From positions 1 through 30,058 of the IMG/VR virus record IMGVR_UViG_3300005265_000121: a DNA stretch of 30,058 nucleotides; one strand, written 5' to 3'. Made by a program: the position numbers and the translations under genes. Each line of letters starts with the position of its first letter. Within the stretch, counting starts at the first letter, position 1. Below are positions 23,722 through 30,058 of this stretch, piece after piece. Origin of the DNA: a virus. The notes below the pieces were generated by a model that did not search any database, was not told where the DNA came from, and saw only the letters and a list, made by a program, of their open reading frames with translations.

Positions 23722-23927
23722 TAAAAGGTATTTATATAGCAACAAATAATTTTGAAATCATTTCTGACAACGGGTTGGTAAAATTCGAAAAATTTAGAAC
23801 ATACAAAATTATGTTTCCGTATAAACATTATCAAACAAGCCGAGTAACAGATATTGATGACAATTATATGTGTTGGATAAACATAGATGAGATAGAGCAG
23901 AATTTCAAATTGTTTTTAAAATTATGA
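23718..23927 (+). CDS. Small protein, 'YIA' paralogous family member A
   Basis: 69 residues. First of six related small proteins in this region. Shared landmarks are GIYIATNNFEII at the N-terminus, TYKI in the middle, DIDDNYMCWI, and a C-terminal amphipathic FKLFLKL. The alternating pattern suggests a small beta barrel closed by a helix (inference). It is closest to member B, directly downstream, with which it overlaps by 4 bases. I do not recognise the family. Confidence 0.72.
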   Translation: MIKGIYIATNNFEIISDNGLVKFEKFRTYKIMFPYKHYQTSRVTDIDDNYMCWINIDEIEQNFKLFLKL

Positions 23928-24175
23928 TAACAGAAGGAATATATATAGCAAAAAAAACAGTAAAAGCAGGAACCGCATTTTTATACGCAGAATATTATTT
24001 TAAAAAAAATTATACAGAAAAAGAAGTAAAGATAATTAAATTAAAGCCATATAAAATTATCAAACACCCTGATGATCCCAACACCACTATGGTAATAGAT
24101 GTCAATGATAATTTTGTATGCCTTATAACGCCGTATCGGTTAAAACAATTTTTTAGATTATTCGCAAAATTATGA
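23924..24175 (+). CDS. Small protein, 'YIA' family member B
   Basis: 83 residues, with GIYIAKKTVKAG, PYKIIKH, VIDVNDNFVCLI and FRLFAKL in the same order as member A and about the same spacing. An extra Lys-rich YYFKKNYTEKEVKI loop sits between the first two blocks. It overlaps both neighbours by 4 bases (ATGA), so translation is coupled. Probably a tandem duplicate of A. Confidence 0.72.
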   Translation: MITEGIYIAKKTVKAGTAFLYAEYYFKKNYTEKEVKIIKLKPYKIIKHPDDPNTTMVIDVNDNFVCLITPYRLKQFFRLFAKL

Positions 24176-24465
24176 TCAGGCATAATTACAAAAAACTCGA
24201 CGAGTCAATTAATTTTAATTTCAGGGAAGACAGACTCAAGGATGCATGGCACCTTGGTTTTAAATATATCAGCGAAGCTCTTATAAAGACATATCGCAAA
24301 ACAAAAAGTGCAAAAAAAACAGCCAAAATTTTAAAAATATCGGATGGCTGTGTATTTTATGAGCTAATAAAATTCGGGGAACCAAGGAATGGACGTGGCG
24401 GATATAGACCAGGGGATATACGATACGGAGACACTAAGCAATATTGGGATGACAAACTGAGGTGA
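24172..24465 (+). CDS. Helix-turn-helix protein
   Basis: 97 residues. After an N-terminal helical part, residues about 41-75 read KTYRKTKSAKKTAKILKISD and then a recognition-helix-like GCVFYELIKFGEP. This is the pattern of resolvase/HTH_23-type domains in phage regulatory and terminase-small-subunit-like proteins. A Gly/Arg-rich wing follows (NGRGGYRPGD). The role may be in replication initiation or transcription. Position just before the primase favours the former, but this is inference. Confidence 0.72.
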   Translation: MIRHNYKKLDESINFNFREDRLKDAWHLGFKYISEALIKTYRKTKSAKKTAKILKISDGCVFYELIKFGEPRNGRGGYRPGDIRYGDTKQYWDDKLR

Positions 24466-24468
24466 GCC

Positions 24469-26256
24469 ATGGACGAACAAAAGTTCCTCGACGCGTTGTT
24501 TGGCAACAAACCGGATGGCACATATATAAACATCTGGACGCTGCCTCAAAAACGAAGCAACTTTTTCAGTTCATTAAAAAATGCGAAGCAGTACATTCAA
24601 AAAACAAAATCCCTGGAAATGGATCTTTATATATCGTGCGGAATTTTTGACAAAAGCCTTGGCAAATTTCAGCGCGGTGAAAAAAAGGACATTATCGGCC
24701 TGCCAGCATTATATATGGATATAGATGTCGCCGATAAAGACGCCCATGAAAAGCAGTATCTCCCGCCAACGATCGATGCCGCTGTCAGCCTTGTCCATGG
24801 ACACGGAATCGATCCTTCAATTATCGTCAACACCGGCCATGGAATTCATACTTGGTGGGTATTTAAAGAACCATTGATCACAGATGACCCCAACCAAATC
24901 TATGAGCTTGAACTCGTCAATGCAAGGTTGCAGGCCACAATCCAACAGCGGGCCGAAAAGCAGGGCTGGAAATTGGACTCGACATATGATGTTACGAGGG
25001 TCATGCGTATTCCTGGCACATATAATCGTAAAATTGCCGACAAACCAAAGCAGGTTAAAATAATATATCAAACCGATGTACGCTATGCTGACACGGAAGA
25101 TTTTGAAGGATTTATTTTATCAGAATCGGAATACTACAAGGGCTCATCGGTAACAGTCGCTGAAAAAGAAGTCATCACGGAAAATCTGGTATTAAATTCA
25201 AACGCCCAGGTTGATCAAGAAAAATTCGACGCACTCGCGGCTGTTGAGCCAAGATTTTTCAGATCGTGGTCCGCAAACCGGCCCGATCTTCGTAAACACA
25301 GCGCATCAGAGCTTGCCTTGAGCATCTCGTCGTTTGCGGCGGCGGCTGGATGGACAGACCAGGAAATCGCAAATTTAATCATCGCTTTTTATCGCAAACA
25401 TTTATCAAATAAAAAACTTGTAAGAAATGGAAAAGGGCCGACAATGAAAAAAGCATTGCGGCCTGATTTTATTGCAGCCACGATTGCGAAGGCAAGGTCA
25501 AACAGATCAAAAGAATTTATAAAAGATTATGAAGAAAACGTCCTGCCATCAATAGGAACAAAATATAATAAACAAATAGATCCAGATGGAAAAAAAATCC
25601 GTGAATTCATTCGTTCAAAAATTGGCCTCGATATTGTTACGATCATAAAGTACAAGCAAGAAGAAGGCGCAAGCTATGAAATGAAGGTAATTCATGACAA
25701 TGACATTAAAAAAATAAATTTCCCCGATACAAAGTCATATGCTACTTTTTCAAAATTCAGAGAATGTGTTTACAATGAAATAAGCAAGTGGATAATATTG
25801 CGGCCAATGAAAAACAAGGGGGTAAAGGCGCAATGGGATGAAATTTTCATGCATTTTCGATTCTTGGAAGTCGTTCGTGAAATCGGGGATTACACGGTTG
25901 TTCATCGAATGCGATCATGGATAGCCGACTATCTTGAAGGCAAGGCGCACCTTACACCGGGTGAGTCGTTAAGGATGTCAGAGCCATTCATAAAAGACGG
26001 ACACTGGCATATATACGCTCAACCATTCAGGCAATGGGCATACTCACGACGGGGCCAAGTAGAGGGAGTATCCAAAACTGAGCTTGATCTTACAAAAATT
26101 AAATGCAAAAGAGTGCGGTACAACATTCCCTACCCCGACAACCCGTCAAAAAGAAAACCAATCAGACCATGGCGAATTCCAAAAAAAGTAATAAAACCGT
26201 CAAAAACAGACCCAACACAATACGAAGAAAGAAAAGTTATCCCACTCCAAAAATAA
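24469..26256 (+). CDS. Archaeo-eukaryotic-type primase (RepB/PrimPol-like)
   Basis: 595 residues. The primase core has the metal-binding pair in LYMDIDV (Asp84, Asp86), the nucleotide-binding His motif TGHGIHTWW (His124, His127) and the third motif DVTRVMRIPGTYNRK (about 174-187), in the order of the AEP superfamily. A helical PriCT-like segment follows at about 275-340 (SASELALSISSFAAAAGWTD, then QEIANLI). The C-terminal 240 residues contain a possible winged-helix part but no Walker A, so this is a primase without a fused helicase. The unlinked SNF2 protein at 20632 could be its partner. The ribosome site GAGGTGA and an ATG three bases after the upstream stop fix the start. It should make primers for phage DNA replication. 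Confidence 0.88.
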   Translation: MDEQKFLDALFGNKPDGTYINIWTLPQKRSNFFSSLKNAKQYIQKTKSLEMDLYISCGIFDKSLGKFQRGEKKDIIGLPALYMDIDVADKDAHEKQYLPPTIDAAVSLVHGHGIDPSIIVNTGHGIHTWWVFKEPLITDDPNQIYELELVNARLQATIQQRAEKQGWKLDSTYDVTRVMRIPGTYNRKIADKPKQVKIIYQTDVRYADTEDFEGFILSESEYYKGSSVTVAEKEVITENLVLNSNAQVDQEKFDALAAVEPRFFRSWSANRPDLRKHSASELALSISSFAAAAGWTDQEIANLIIAFYRKHLSNKKLVRNGKGPTMKKALRPDFIAATIAKARSNRSKEFIKDYEENVLPSIGTKYNKQIDPDGKKIREFIRSKIGLDIVTIIKYKQEEGASYEMKVIHDNDIKKINFPDTKSYATFSKFRECVYNEISKWIILRPMKNKGVKAQWDEIFMHFRFLEVVREIGDYTVVHRMRSWIADYLEGKAHLTPGESLRMSEPFIKDGHWHIYAQPFRQWAYSRRGQVEGVSKTELDLTKIKCKRVRYNIPYPDNPSKRKPIRPWRIPKKVIKPSKTDPTQYEERKVIPLQK

Positions 26257-26558
26257 AAGAGTTTCCAAAAAAGAGTGGTGTATATATCGCAACTAAAAAT
26301 TTTTATTTACTATTTCGTTATAAAGATGGGATGGCAAAGAAAAAACTTTTCATCAAAAAAGGCAATATGTATCGATTAAGATATGTGCACAATCATGCCG
26401 TAATGTCCATGGACGCATATGAACGATTAAGAGCAGAATGGTGCGTTTACAACGAAAATAATACTTATCGCTGGTTTCAAAATGAAGTGGTGCAACAAAT
26501 TTTCAGGCCGTTTGCATATTCAGAAATGACTCATAATGAAATAATAGGTAAAAAATGA
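26169..26558 (+). CDS. 'YIA' family member C with basic N-terminal extension
   Basis: 129 residues from ATG 26169. An ATG at 26103 is also in frame. The first 35 residues are Lys/Arg-rich and overlap the primase end by 88 bases. Then the family layout begins with SGVYIATKNFYLLF, MYRLRYV and a C-terminal QQIFRPFAYSEM. The basic extension may be real or may just be translated overlap, since no later start codon is in frame before the family domain. Its stop overlaps the next start (ATGA). Confidence 0.62.
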   Translation: MANSKKSNKTVKNRPNTIRRKKSYPTPKIKEFPKKSGVYIATKNFYLLFRYKDGMAKKKLFIKKGNMYRLRYVHNHAVMSMDAYERLRAEWCVYNENNTYRWFQNEVVQQIFRPFAYSEMTHNEIIGKK

Positions 26559-26782
26559 AGTCAGGATTTTACATCGCAAGAAAAAATTACGTTATTGGCG
26601 ACAATATTATACCAGCCATAAAGCGTGGTGAAACATACTATATAGAAATATTAAGAAGCCCCTTGTTATCAATATATGCAAAAGTTTTTAACGGTGAAAA
26701 TTTTATTGTAATAAAAAAAGAACTTATTAGCCAATTATTCATATATTTTTGTGAACTCAATAATAAAAAATGCTTGGCATAA
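26555..26782 (+). CDS. Small protein, 'YIA' family member D
   Basis: 75 residues with SGFYIARKNYVIG, RGETYYIEIL, NGENFIVIKK and LFIYFCEL, matching the four landmarks of the family. It contains two Cys near the C-terminus. It overlaps the upstream stop by 4 bases and the next gene by 13. Confidence 0.7.
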   Translation: MKSGFYIARKNYVIGDNIIPAIKRGETYYIEILRSPLLSIYAKVFNGENFIVIKKELISQLFIYFCELNNKKCLA

Positions 26783-27033
26783 AAACAAAATGCTCGGTTT
26801 GTGTGGCAAAAAAATCTTATAAACCGACAGTTGTTGAACAAAGTAAAAGCCCTTTTCTAAAAACACGGGAAATTATTTTAGGCGAACCTTACATCATAGA
26901 ATTCAGTCTAATGAACAAATCACGTGATCCATGGACATGGTGTCGAGTACTTGATTGCAACTACCATTTTGTCACATTTATAAGGCTCCATAGAATAGAA
27001 AAAACTTTTTCATTTTTTTGTAATTTGAAATAA
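26770..27033 (+). CDS. Small protein, 'YIA' family member E
   Basis: 87 residues. The N-terminal landmark is changed to CSVCVAKKSYKPT, and GEPYIIEFS, VLDCNYHFVTFI and FSFFCNLK follow. This is the most divergent member at the N-terminus, where a C-X2-C appears. The start lies inside member D. Confidence 0.68.
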   Translation: MLGIKTKCSVCVAKKSYKPTVVEQSKSPFLKTREIILGEPYIIEFSLMNKSRDPWTWCRVLDCNYHFVTFIRLHRIEKTFSFFCNLK

Positions 27034-27044
27034 TTTTAACAAAA

Positions 27045-27281
27045 ATGAGAAACAAGCCTGGCATATCATGGGGATACGATGACCACATCAACCTTATGCG
27101 CTCATCCATTGGCTGGCTGGCTGTTTATTATGACGACGTGGATTCCGCAGGTGAAATCATCCGTGTTTTCAATCCGAAAAATTATGCGCAATATTTGCAC
27201 ATGATGGAAAAACTGGCGTTTTACAATTACAACACATGTGCATTGTGCCAAATCGTAAAGGCTGAAATGGATTATGGCTAA
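27045..27281 (+). CDS. Small hypothetical protein
   Basis: 78 residues, no family recognised. It has aromatic-rich ISWGYDDHIN and GWLAVYYDDVDSAGEII, then a helix with AQYLHMMEKL and a CALC near the end. It begins 11 bases after member E with no clear Shine-Dalgarno and overlaps the next gene by 8 bases. Confidence 0.62.
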   Translation: MRNKPGISWGYDDHINLMRSSIGWLAVYYDDVDSAGEIIRVFNPKNYAQYLHMMEKLAFYNYNTCALCQIVKAEMDYG

Positions 27282-27786
27282 AATAAGAATGTTTTTTACA
27301 CTCGTGCTGATTTATCTGTCGATTGCAGGCCTTGTCACCTTCAGCCTGTTCATCCATGAAGAAGCCATCCAAACGACAATGTTCGGCACCTGGCCGGCAA
27401 AAGATGCCAAACGCTGGGATGTGGTGCTTGATGGCATCGATTTGATAAAAAAGATAAATTTCAGCATGAAGGTAATCAATTATTCTGTCGGCTGGATTCA
27501 GCCATTGGCGTTTTTGTCTTATCGCGCTTATGGTAAAGCAGCCGATTATTATGTAAACGCTTTATCAACTGAAACTTTCGCCAACGCACCTGATCTTTTT
27601 ATTGATCGAATGGTGGATGTCAGTTTCAAACCCAAAAAGATAATCCATCTTGAAAATGGAAAATATCTCGCAGTGAATAACAACCTTGGATTTTTTACAA
27701 ACAGCAGGTCTGGTTTGCAGCGCAGAAGAATCATCGGCAGACTTGTTAAAGACGGCAAATATTTTATAATTCAAGAAAAACAGTAA
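27274..27786 (+). CDS. Membrane-anchored hypothetical protein
   Basis: 170 residues with an N-terminal hydrophobic segment (about residues 6-28, MFFTLVLIYLSIAGLVTFSL) that would act as signal anchor, placing the rest outside the cytoplasm. No lipobox is seen. The C-terminal third has strand-rich segments (KKIIHLENGKYLAVNNN). No family is recognised. Unlike its neighbours it is fairly long and slightly richer in G and C. Confidence 0.65.
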   Translation: MAKIRMFFTLVLIYLSIAGLVTFSLFIHEEAIQTTMFGTWPAKDAKRWDVVLDGIDLIKKINFSMKVINYSVGWIQPLAFLSYRAYGKAADYYVNALSTETFANAPDLFIDRMVDVSFKPKKIIHLENGKYLAVNNNLGFFTNSRSGLQRRRIIGRLVKDGKYFIIQEKQ

Positions 27787-27792
27787 TTACCA

Positions 27793-27951
27793 ATGGCAGA
27801 TAAACGAATTGTATTTTACGCAGACGAATCACTTCATCGTAAAATTAAAGTCATAGCAGCAAAATATGGTATAACAATGAAAGAAGTTTTAACGCAAGCG
27901 CTTGATCTCTGGCTTGCTGAAAAACAAAAACAGAACAATGATAAAATATAA
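27793..27951 (+). CDS. Ribbon-helix-helix (CopG/Arc-type) DNA-binding protein
   Basis: 52 residues: a short strand (KRIVFYADES), then two helices (LHRKIKVIAAKYG and TMKEVLTQALDLWLAEKQ), the full ribbon-helix-helix fold, with the usual Gly turn between helices. Proteins of this size bind operator DNA as dimers and often repress phage or plasmid genes. The stop overlaps the next start by 14 bases. No toxin gene is obvious next to it, so a lone repressor is favoured over an antitoxin. Confidence 0.78.
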   Translation: MADKRIVFYADESLHRKIKVIAAKYGITMKEVLTQALDLWLAEKQKQNNDKI

Positions 27952-28195
27952 TATCTATCTTGCCAGAAAAGATTTTTACAGTAACGGGCACAGAATACTA
28001 ATTAAAGGCAAGGCATATCGCGTATCAAAATCGAATGGCAAGTATGTAGTTGCAGGTGAACCAATTTTTGCAGAAAATGCTACTGTAAGGTTTTACGTGA
28101 TGTATGAAGCACAATTTCATGCAAATTTAAGATTCTTCACAAGGTATAAAAACAATGAAAAAAGTAATAATAAAAATCAAAGTAAAAGATTGTGA
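27938..28195 (+). CDS. Small protein, 'YIA' family member F
   Basis: 85 residues from ATG 27938, inside the end of the RHH gene. YNIYLARKDFYSN, KGKAYRVSKS and LRFFTRYKNN match family landmarks. The third landmark is poorly kept. The Lys/Asn-rich last 15 residues overlap the next gene by 41 bases. Confidence 0.66.
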   Translation: MIKYNIYLARKDFYSNGHRILIKGKAYRVSKSNGKYVVAGEPIFAENATVRFYVMYEAQFHANLRFFTRYKNNEKSNNKNQSKRL

Positions 28196-28358
28196 TTTAA
28201 CACTAAATGAAAAACTTGAACCTGGCGTTGTTTGCCAAACAACTTTTAGGTGTGAAAGCAATATAAGCAATATCGCACTTTTAAAACGTATAATTGCGGC
28301 TGAAAACGAGTTAACAGATGAATTTATAGAATCGCATGTAAAGGTAATCGATGAATAA
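28155..28358 (+). CDS. Small hypothetical protein
   Basis: 67 residues with a strand-rich N-terminus (KKVIIKIKVKDCDLTL), two Cys, and an acidic C-terminal helix. The start overlaps member F by 41 bases and the stop overlaps the next gene by 8. No family recognised. Confidence 0.58.
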   Translation: MKKVIIKIKVKDCDLTLNEKLEPGVVCQTTFRCESNISNIALLKRIIAAENELTDEFIESHVKVIDE

Positions 28359-28662
28359 AACATTTTCAATCATATCGGCAGTCATTATCATTGTCAGCGT
28401 AACCGGTGCGGCATTTTTCCTGGAAGACAGATATGCCAAGCAAATTGATGTCGCCCAGGTCAGCACTCGACTGAATTCCTATATCCTGCAAGACCAGATA
28501 AATTTTTTACAAAACCAAATCTGGCAAATGCAGGACAGATGCGGCAATGACATACGCAAGATGACTCCGGATCAACGCGCCCGTTATCGTGAAATGCTTA
28601 AACAAAAAGAAATGTTTGAAAAGCAATTAAACCAAATCATGTTAAAAAAGGACTCAAAATGA
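28351..28662 (+). CDS. Small signal-anchored coiled-coil protein
   Basis: 103 residues with one N-terminal membrane span (about 6-24, SIISAVIIIVSVTGAAFFL), then a Gln/Lys/Glu-rich coil (YILQDQINFLQNQIWQMQDR). The layout resembles phage i-spanin-like or other periplasm-facing proteins, and a lipoprotein gene follows with a 4-base overlap. A spanin pair is therefore conceivable, although the lysis cassette lies elsewhere in the window. Confidence 0.65.
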   Translation: MNKTFSIISAVIIIVSVTGAAFFLEDRYAKQIDVAQVSTRLNSYILQDQINFLQNQIWQMQDRCGNDIRKMTPDQRARYREMLKQKEMFEKQLNQIMLKKDSK

Positions 28663-28949
28663 AAGTTGCAATAATTTTTTTCGGTCTTCTTACAACTTTT
28701 TTATTTATTGCGTCTATTATCAATGGATGCGCTACCGGACTTGGAGCTGGAGACACAAAATTGCGTGAATACAGCGTGCCAATCAACATGTCTGCCGATT
28801 CGATAGATCTGCAGCAAATTTCAGACACTCAAACATGTAGAGATCGAATTCCAGATTACTGTTTTCAGTGTGTTTTTATATTCGTCAATGCGGACATTGC
28901 AAAGGACATTACTCCACAGATGACAGTCCCGATATCAGCGGTTCCATAA
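28659..28949 (+). CDS. Small lipoprotein
   Basis: 96 residues. A signal peptide ends in IINGC with Cys24 as likely lipidation site, followed by a Gly-rich ATGLGAGDTKL. Three more Cys (about residues 61, 69 and 72) could form disulfides. It overlaps the coiled-coil membrane protein by 4 bases. The pair could be an i-spanin/o-spanin set (inference) or a surface exclusion lipoprotein. Confidence 0.66.
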   Translation: MKVAIIFFGLLTTFLFIASIINGCATGLGAGDTKLREYSVPINMSADSIDLQQISDTQTCRDRIPDYCFQCVFIFVNADIAKDITPQMTVPISAVP

Positions 28950-28967
28950 ATAGCAGGATAATAGACA

Positions 28968-29183
28968 ATGTTAATCAAAATTACAGATATCGCAAGTTAC
29001 GATGCATATTGTTCAATATCAGAGGACATTGTTGATAAAATAATATTCAAATTAATTAGTGTTAAACCATCACCAATTACTGGATATAAAAGTGTTTCAG
29101 CAAAAAAGATAGGCTTTTTTTGCAATAAAACAACTTTAGATTACTGCTATTTTACTGCCGTGAAATATAAAATAATATCATAA
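28968..29183 (+). CDS. Small hypothetical protein, possible paralogue of 29659 gene
   Basis: 71 residues. The opening IKITDIASYDAY, then FKLISVKPSP, parallels VRIKEISPND, then FKIDQYSG in the protein at 29659, suggesting a small shared beta domain. No known family. The stop shares bases with the next ATG. Confidence 0.58.
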   Translation: MLIKITDIASYDAYCSISEDIVDKIIFKLISVKPSPITGYKSVSAKKIGFFCNKTTLDYCYFTAVKYKIIS

Positions 29184-29500
29184 TGAGTCAGTATAAAAGA
29201 AAACATCCTGAAAGAAAAAATGGCAAACGGTTCTTGCCAAGGAATCTGTGGAAAAATAATCCTAAAAAATATAAGCGCAAAACAAAACGCAAACGGACAA
29301 TACAAGTTGAGTATAAACTTGTCGACCCAAACAATCACAGCAAGTATATTGCAGAAATGTTTGGTAACGGAAATTGGATTAAATATAAAAAATACCATTC
29401 GATAAAATCTGCTCAACAAGCCGTTGATGATTTAAATAGAGGCGCAGGAATTCTTACGAATATATGCAATTTCAAATATCGCATCAAAAAAGAAAGTTAA
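29183..29500 (+). CDS. Small very basic hypothetical protein
   Basis: 105 residues. The first 45 are extremely Lys/Arg-rich (YKRKTKRKRT), which points to nucleic-acid binding. The remainder has a YHSIKSAQQAVDDLNRG segment that looks like a strand-helix unit. It starts at TAATG after the upstream stop. No family recognised. Confidence 0.6.
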   Translation: MSQYKRKHPERKNGKRFLPRNLWKNNPKKYKRKTKRKRTIQVEYKLVDPNNHSKYIAEMFGNGNWIKYKKYHSIKSAQQAVDDLNRGAGILTNICNFKYRIKKES

Positions 29501-29503
29501 AAA

Positions 29504-29662
29504 ATGCAATATCCGACATTCGAATCAAAACTCGGCCAATATGCAGCGCAAAAATATCTTGCCAATAAAAACGGACTTAATCGCCAAAAATTAAATATGC
29601 AACTCATATTCTGGTCATTTATAACCGGACTTATTATCGGAACATTTTTTATCAAAATATGA
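29504..29662 (+). CDS. Small membrane protein, 52 aa
   Basis: 52 residues with a polar N-terminal half and one C-terminal membrane span (LIFWSFITGLIIGTFFI, about residues 34-50), so it is tail-anchored. It begins 3 bases after the previous stop and ends with an ATGA overlap into the next gene, which supports real coding. Confidence 0.6.
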   Translation: MQYPTFESKLGQYAAQKYLANKNGLNRQKLNMQLIFWSFITGLIIGTFFIKI

Positions 29663-29922
29663 CAATAATTGTAAGAATAAAAGAAATAAGTCCAAACGAT
29701 CCAATGTCCAAATATAAAAACCAACTTGTAGGATCGTTATTTAAAATAGACCAATACTCAGGATGCTTCCATGAACGAATTTTAAGGCAGAGAATACACC
29801 AAGGCCATAGGCTTACGCTTGTTTTATTTCCAATAAAATTATTCTCGCCAAAAATAGAGACAGCCTGGAAATTTCCAGTCAGATATCTTTTTACAAATAT
29901 TGTTCTTGAACTTGTGGAATAA
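29659..29922 (+). CDS. Small hypothetical protein
   Basis: 87 residues, strand-rich, with VRIKEISPNDPMSKYKNQLVG, an FKID segment and LVLFPIKLFSP. The opening resembles the protein at 28968. It is coupled at both ends (ATGA and TAATG). No family recognised. Confidence 0.6.
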   Translation: MTIIVRIKEISPNDPMSKYKNQLVGSLFKIDQYSGCFHERILRQRIHQGHRLTLVLFPIKLFSPKIETAWKFPVRYLFTNIVLELVE

Positions 29923-30058
29923 TGGGAAAAGACAAAAAAATATGCAACTGTGCAACAAGGCTCGGGCATTCGGTCGTAAAAGATGTAAGGTTCAGGTGGG
30001 TAAAAAGTCAGGGTGTTTATGAAAAATATAGACGCAGGCGCTGTACCGTATGCGGTGG
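29922..30058 (+). CDS. Zinc-ribbon protein, NrdR-like pattern, cut by window end
   Basis: 45 residues are visible before the window ends. Cys8 and Cys10, then VVKDVRFRW, GVYEKYRRRR and Cys41/Cys44-Gly follow the order of the NrdR zinc ribbon (Cys pair, V-D-R, basic RRRR, Cys-X2-Cys). The first pair is C-X-C instead of C-X2-C. NrdR represses ribonucleotide reductase genes. A phage protein with only this ribbon could be a regulator. The remainder must be seen to tell. Confidence 0.6.
   Translation, partial: MGKDKKICNCATRLGHSVVKDVRFRWVKSQGVYEKYRRRRCTVCG

Noticed and set aside
36-30000. Minus-strand open frames
   Set aside because: All lie opposite well-supported + strand genes, lack ribosome sites, and give compositions typical of antisense shadows.
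1-30058. CRISPR array, insertion sequence or integrase/attachment site
   Set aside because: No regularly spaced repeats, transposase or recombinase motifs were seen. The split tRNA was considered as an attachment site, but both halves are present in reversed order with paired flanks and no integrase is nearby.

Overview
This window is part of a tailed (siphovirus-type) phage or prophage genome of a Gram-negative bacterium. The evidence is a tail module in the usual order (tape measure, DUF2460, DUF2163, NlpC/P60, tail tip), lipoproteins with bacterial lipoboxes, Shine-Dalgarno sites, a near-perfect sigma-70 promoter, and tightly packed genes that all read on the + strand. The base composition is AT-rich and host species cannot be fixed. 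From memory the tail set resembles phages and gene transfer agents of Proteobacteria. No integrase, terminase, capsid or DNA polymerase gene is present in this stretch.

Layout: (1) 1-13717, tail: tape measure (cut by the left edge), two small distal tail proteins, an NlpC/P60 peptidase, and two tandem tail-tip proteins of one family. The first tip protein ends in a discoidin-like domain. The second ends in DUF2341 plus LamG and is broken by a frameshift near 9937. A DUF2793 protein follows. (2) 13728-15820, a probable lysis cassette: a permuted papain-like hydrolase, small membrane proteins and a lipoprotein, closed by a strong terminator at 15839. (3) 15883-17170, small genes and a GC-richer protein of a widespread uncharacterised family (DUF7873-like). 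(4) 17171-17612, an RNA locus. Here the 3' half of a tRNA lies upstream of its own 5' half, followed by an ordinary tRNA-Ile and a terminator. (5) 17654-20408, small and unknown genes with a structured untranslated stretch at 19646-19800. (6) 20440-26256, replication: a consensus promoter, a small HTH protein, an SNF2-type helicase, a Cys4 protein that may bind ssDNA, and an archaeo-eukaryotic-type (RepB/PrimPol-like) primase. (7) 23545-30058, many very small overlapping genes: zinc ribbons, a ribbon-helix-helix protein, membrane proteins, and six members of one unrecognised paralogous family around the primase.

The most exciting item is the permuted tRNA at 17332-17444. The two halves form a complete 74-nt cloverleaf, with 7/7 acceptor pairs, 5/5 anticodon-stem pairs, canonical D and T arms and an encoded CCA, but only if the halves are joined in reversed order. 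The CCA end and the 5' end are linked by a near-perfect hairpin, and the outer flanks pair in three further helices. I could not recognise a group I or group II intron core in the flanks.
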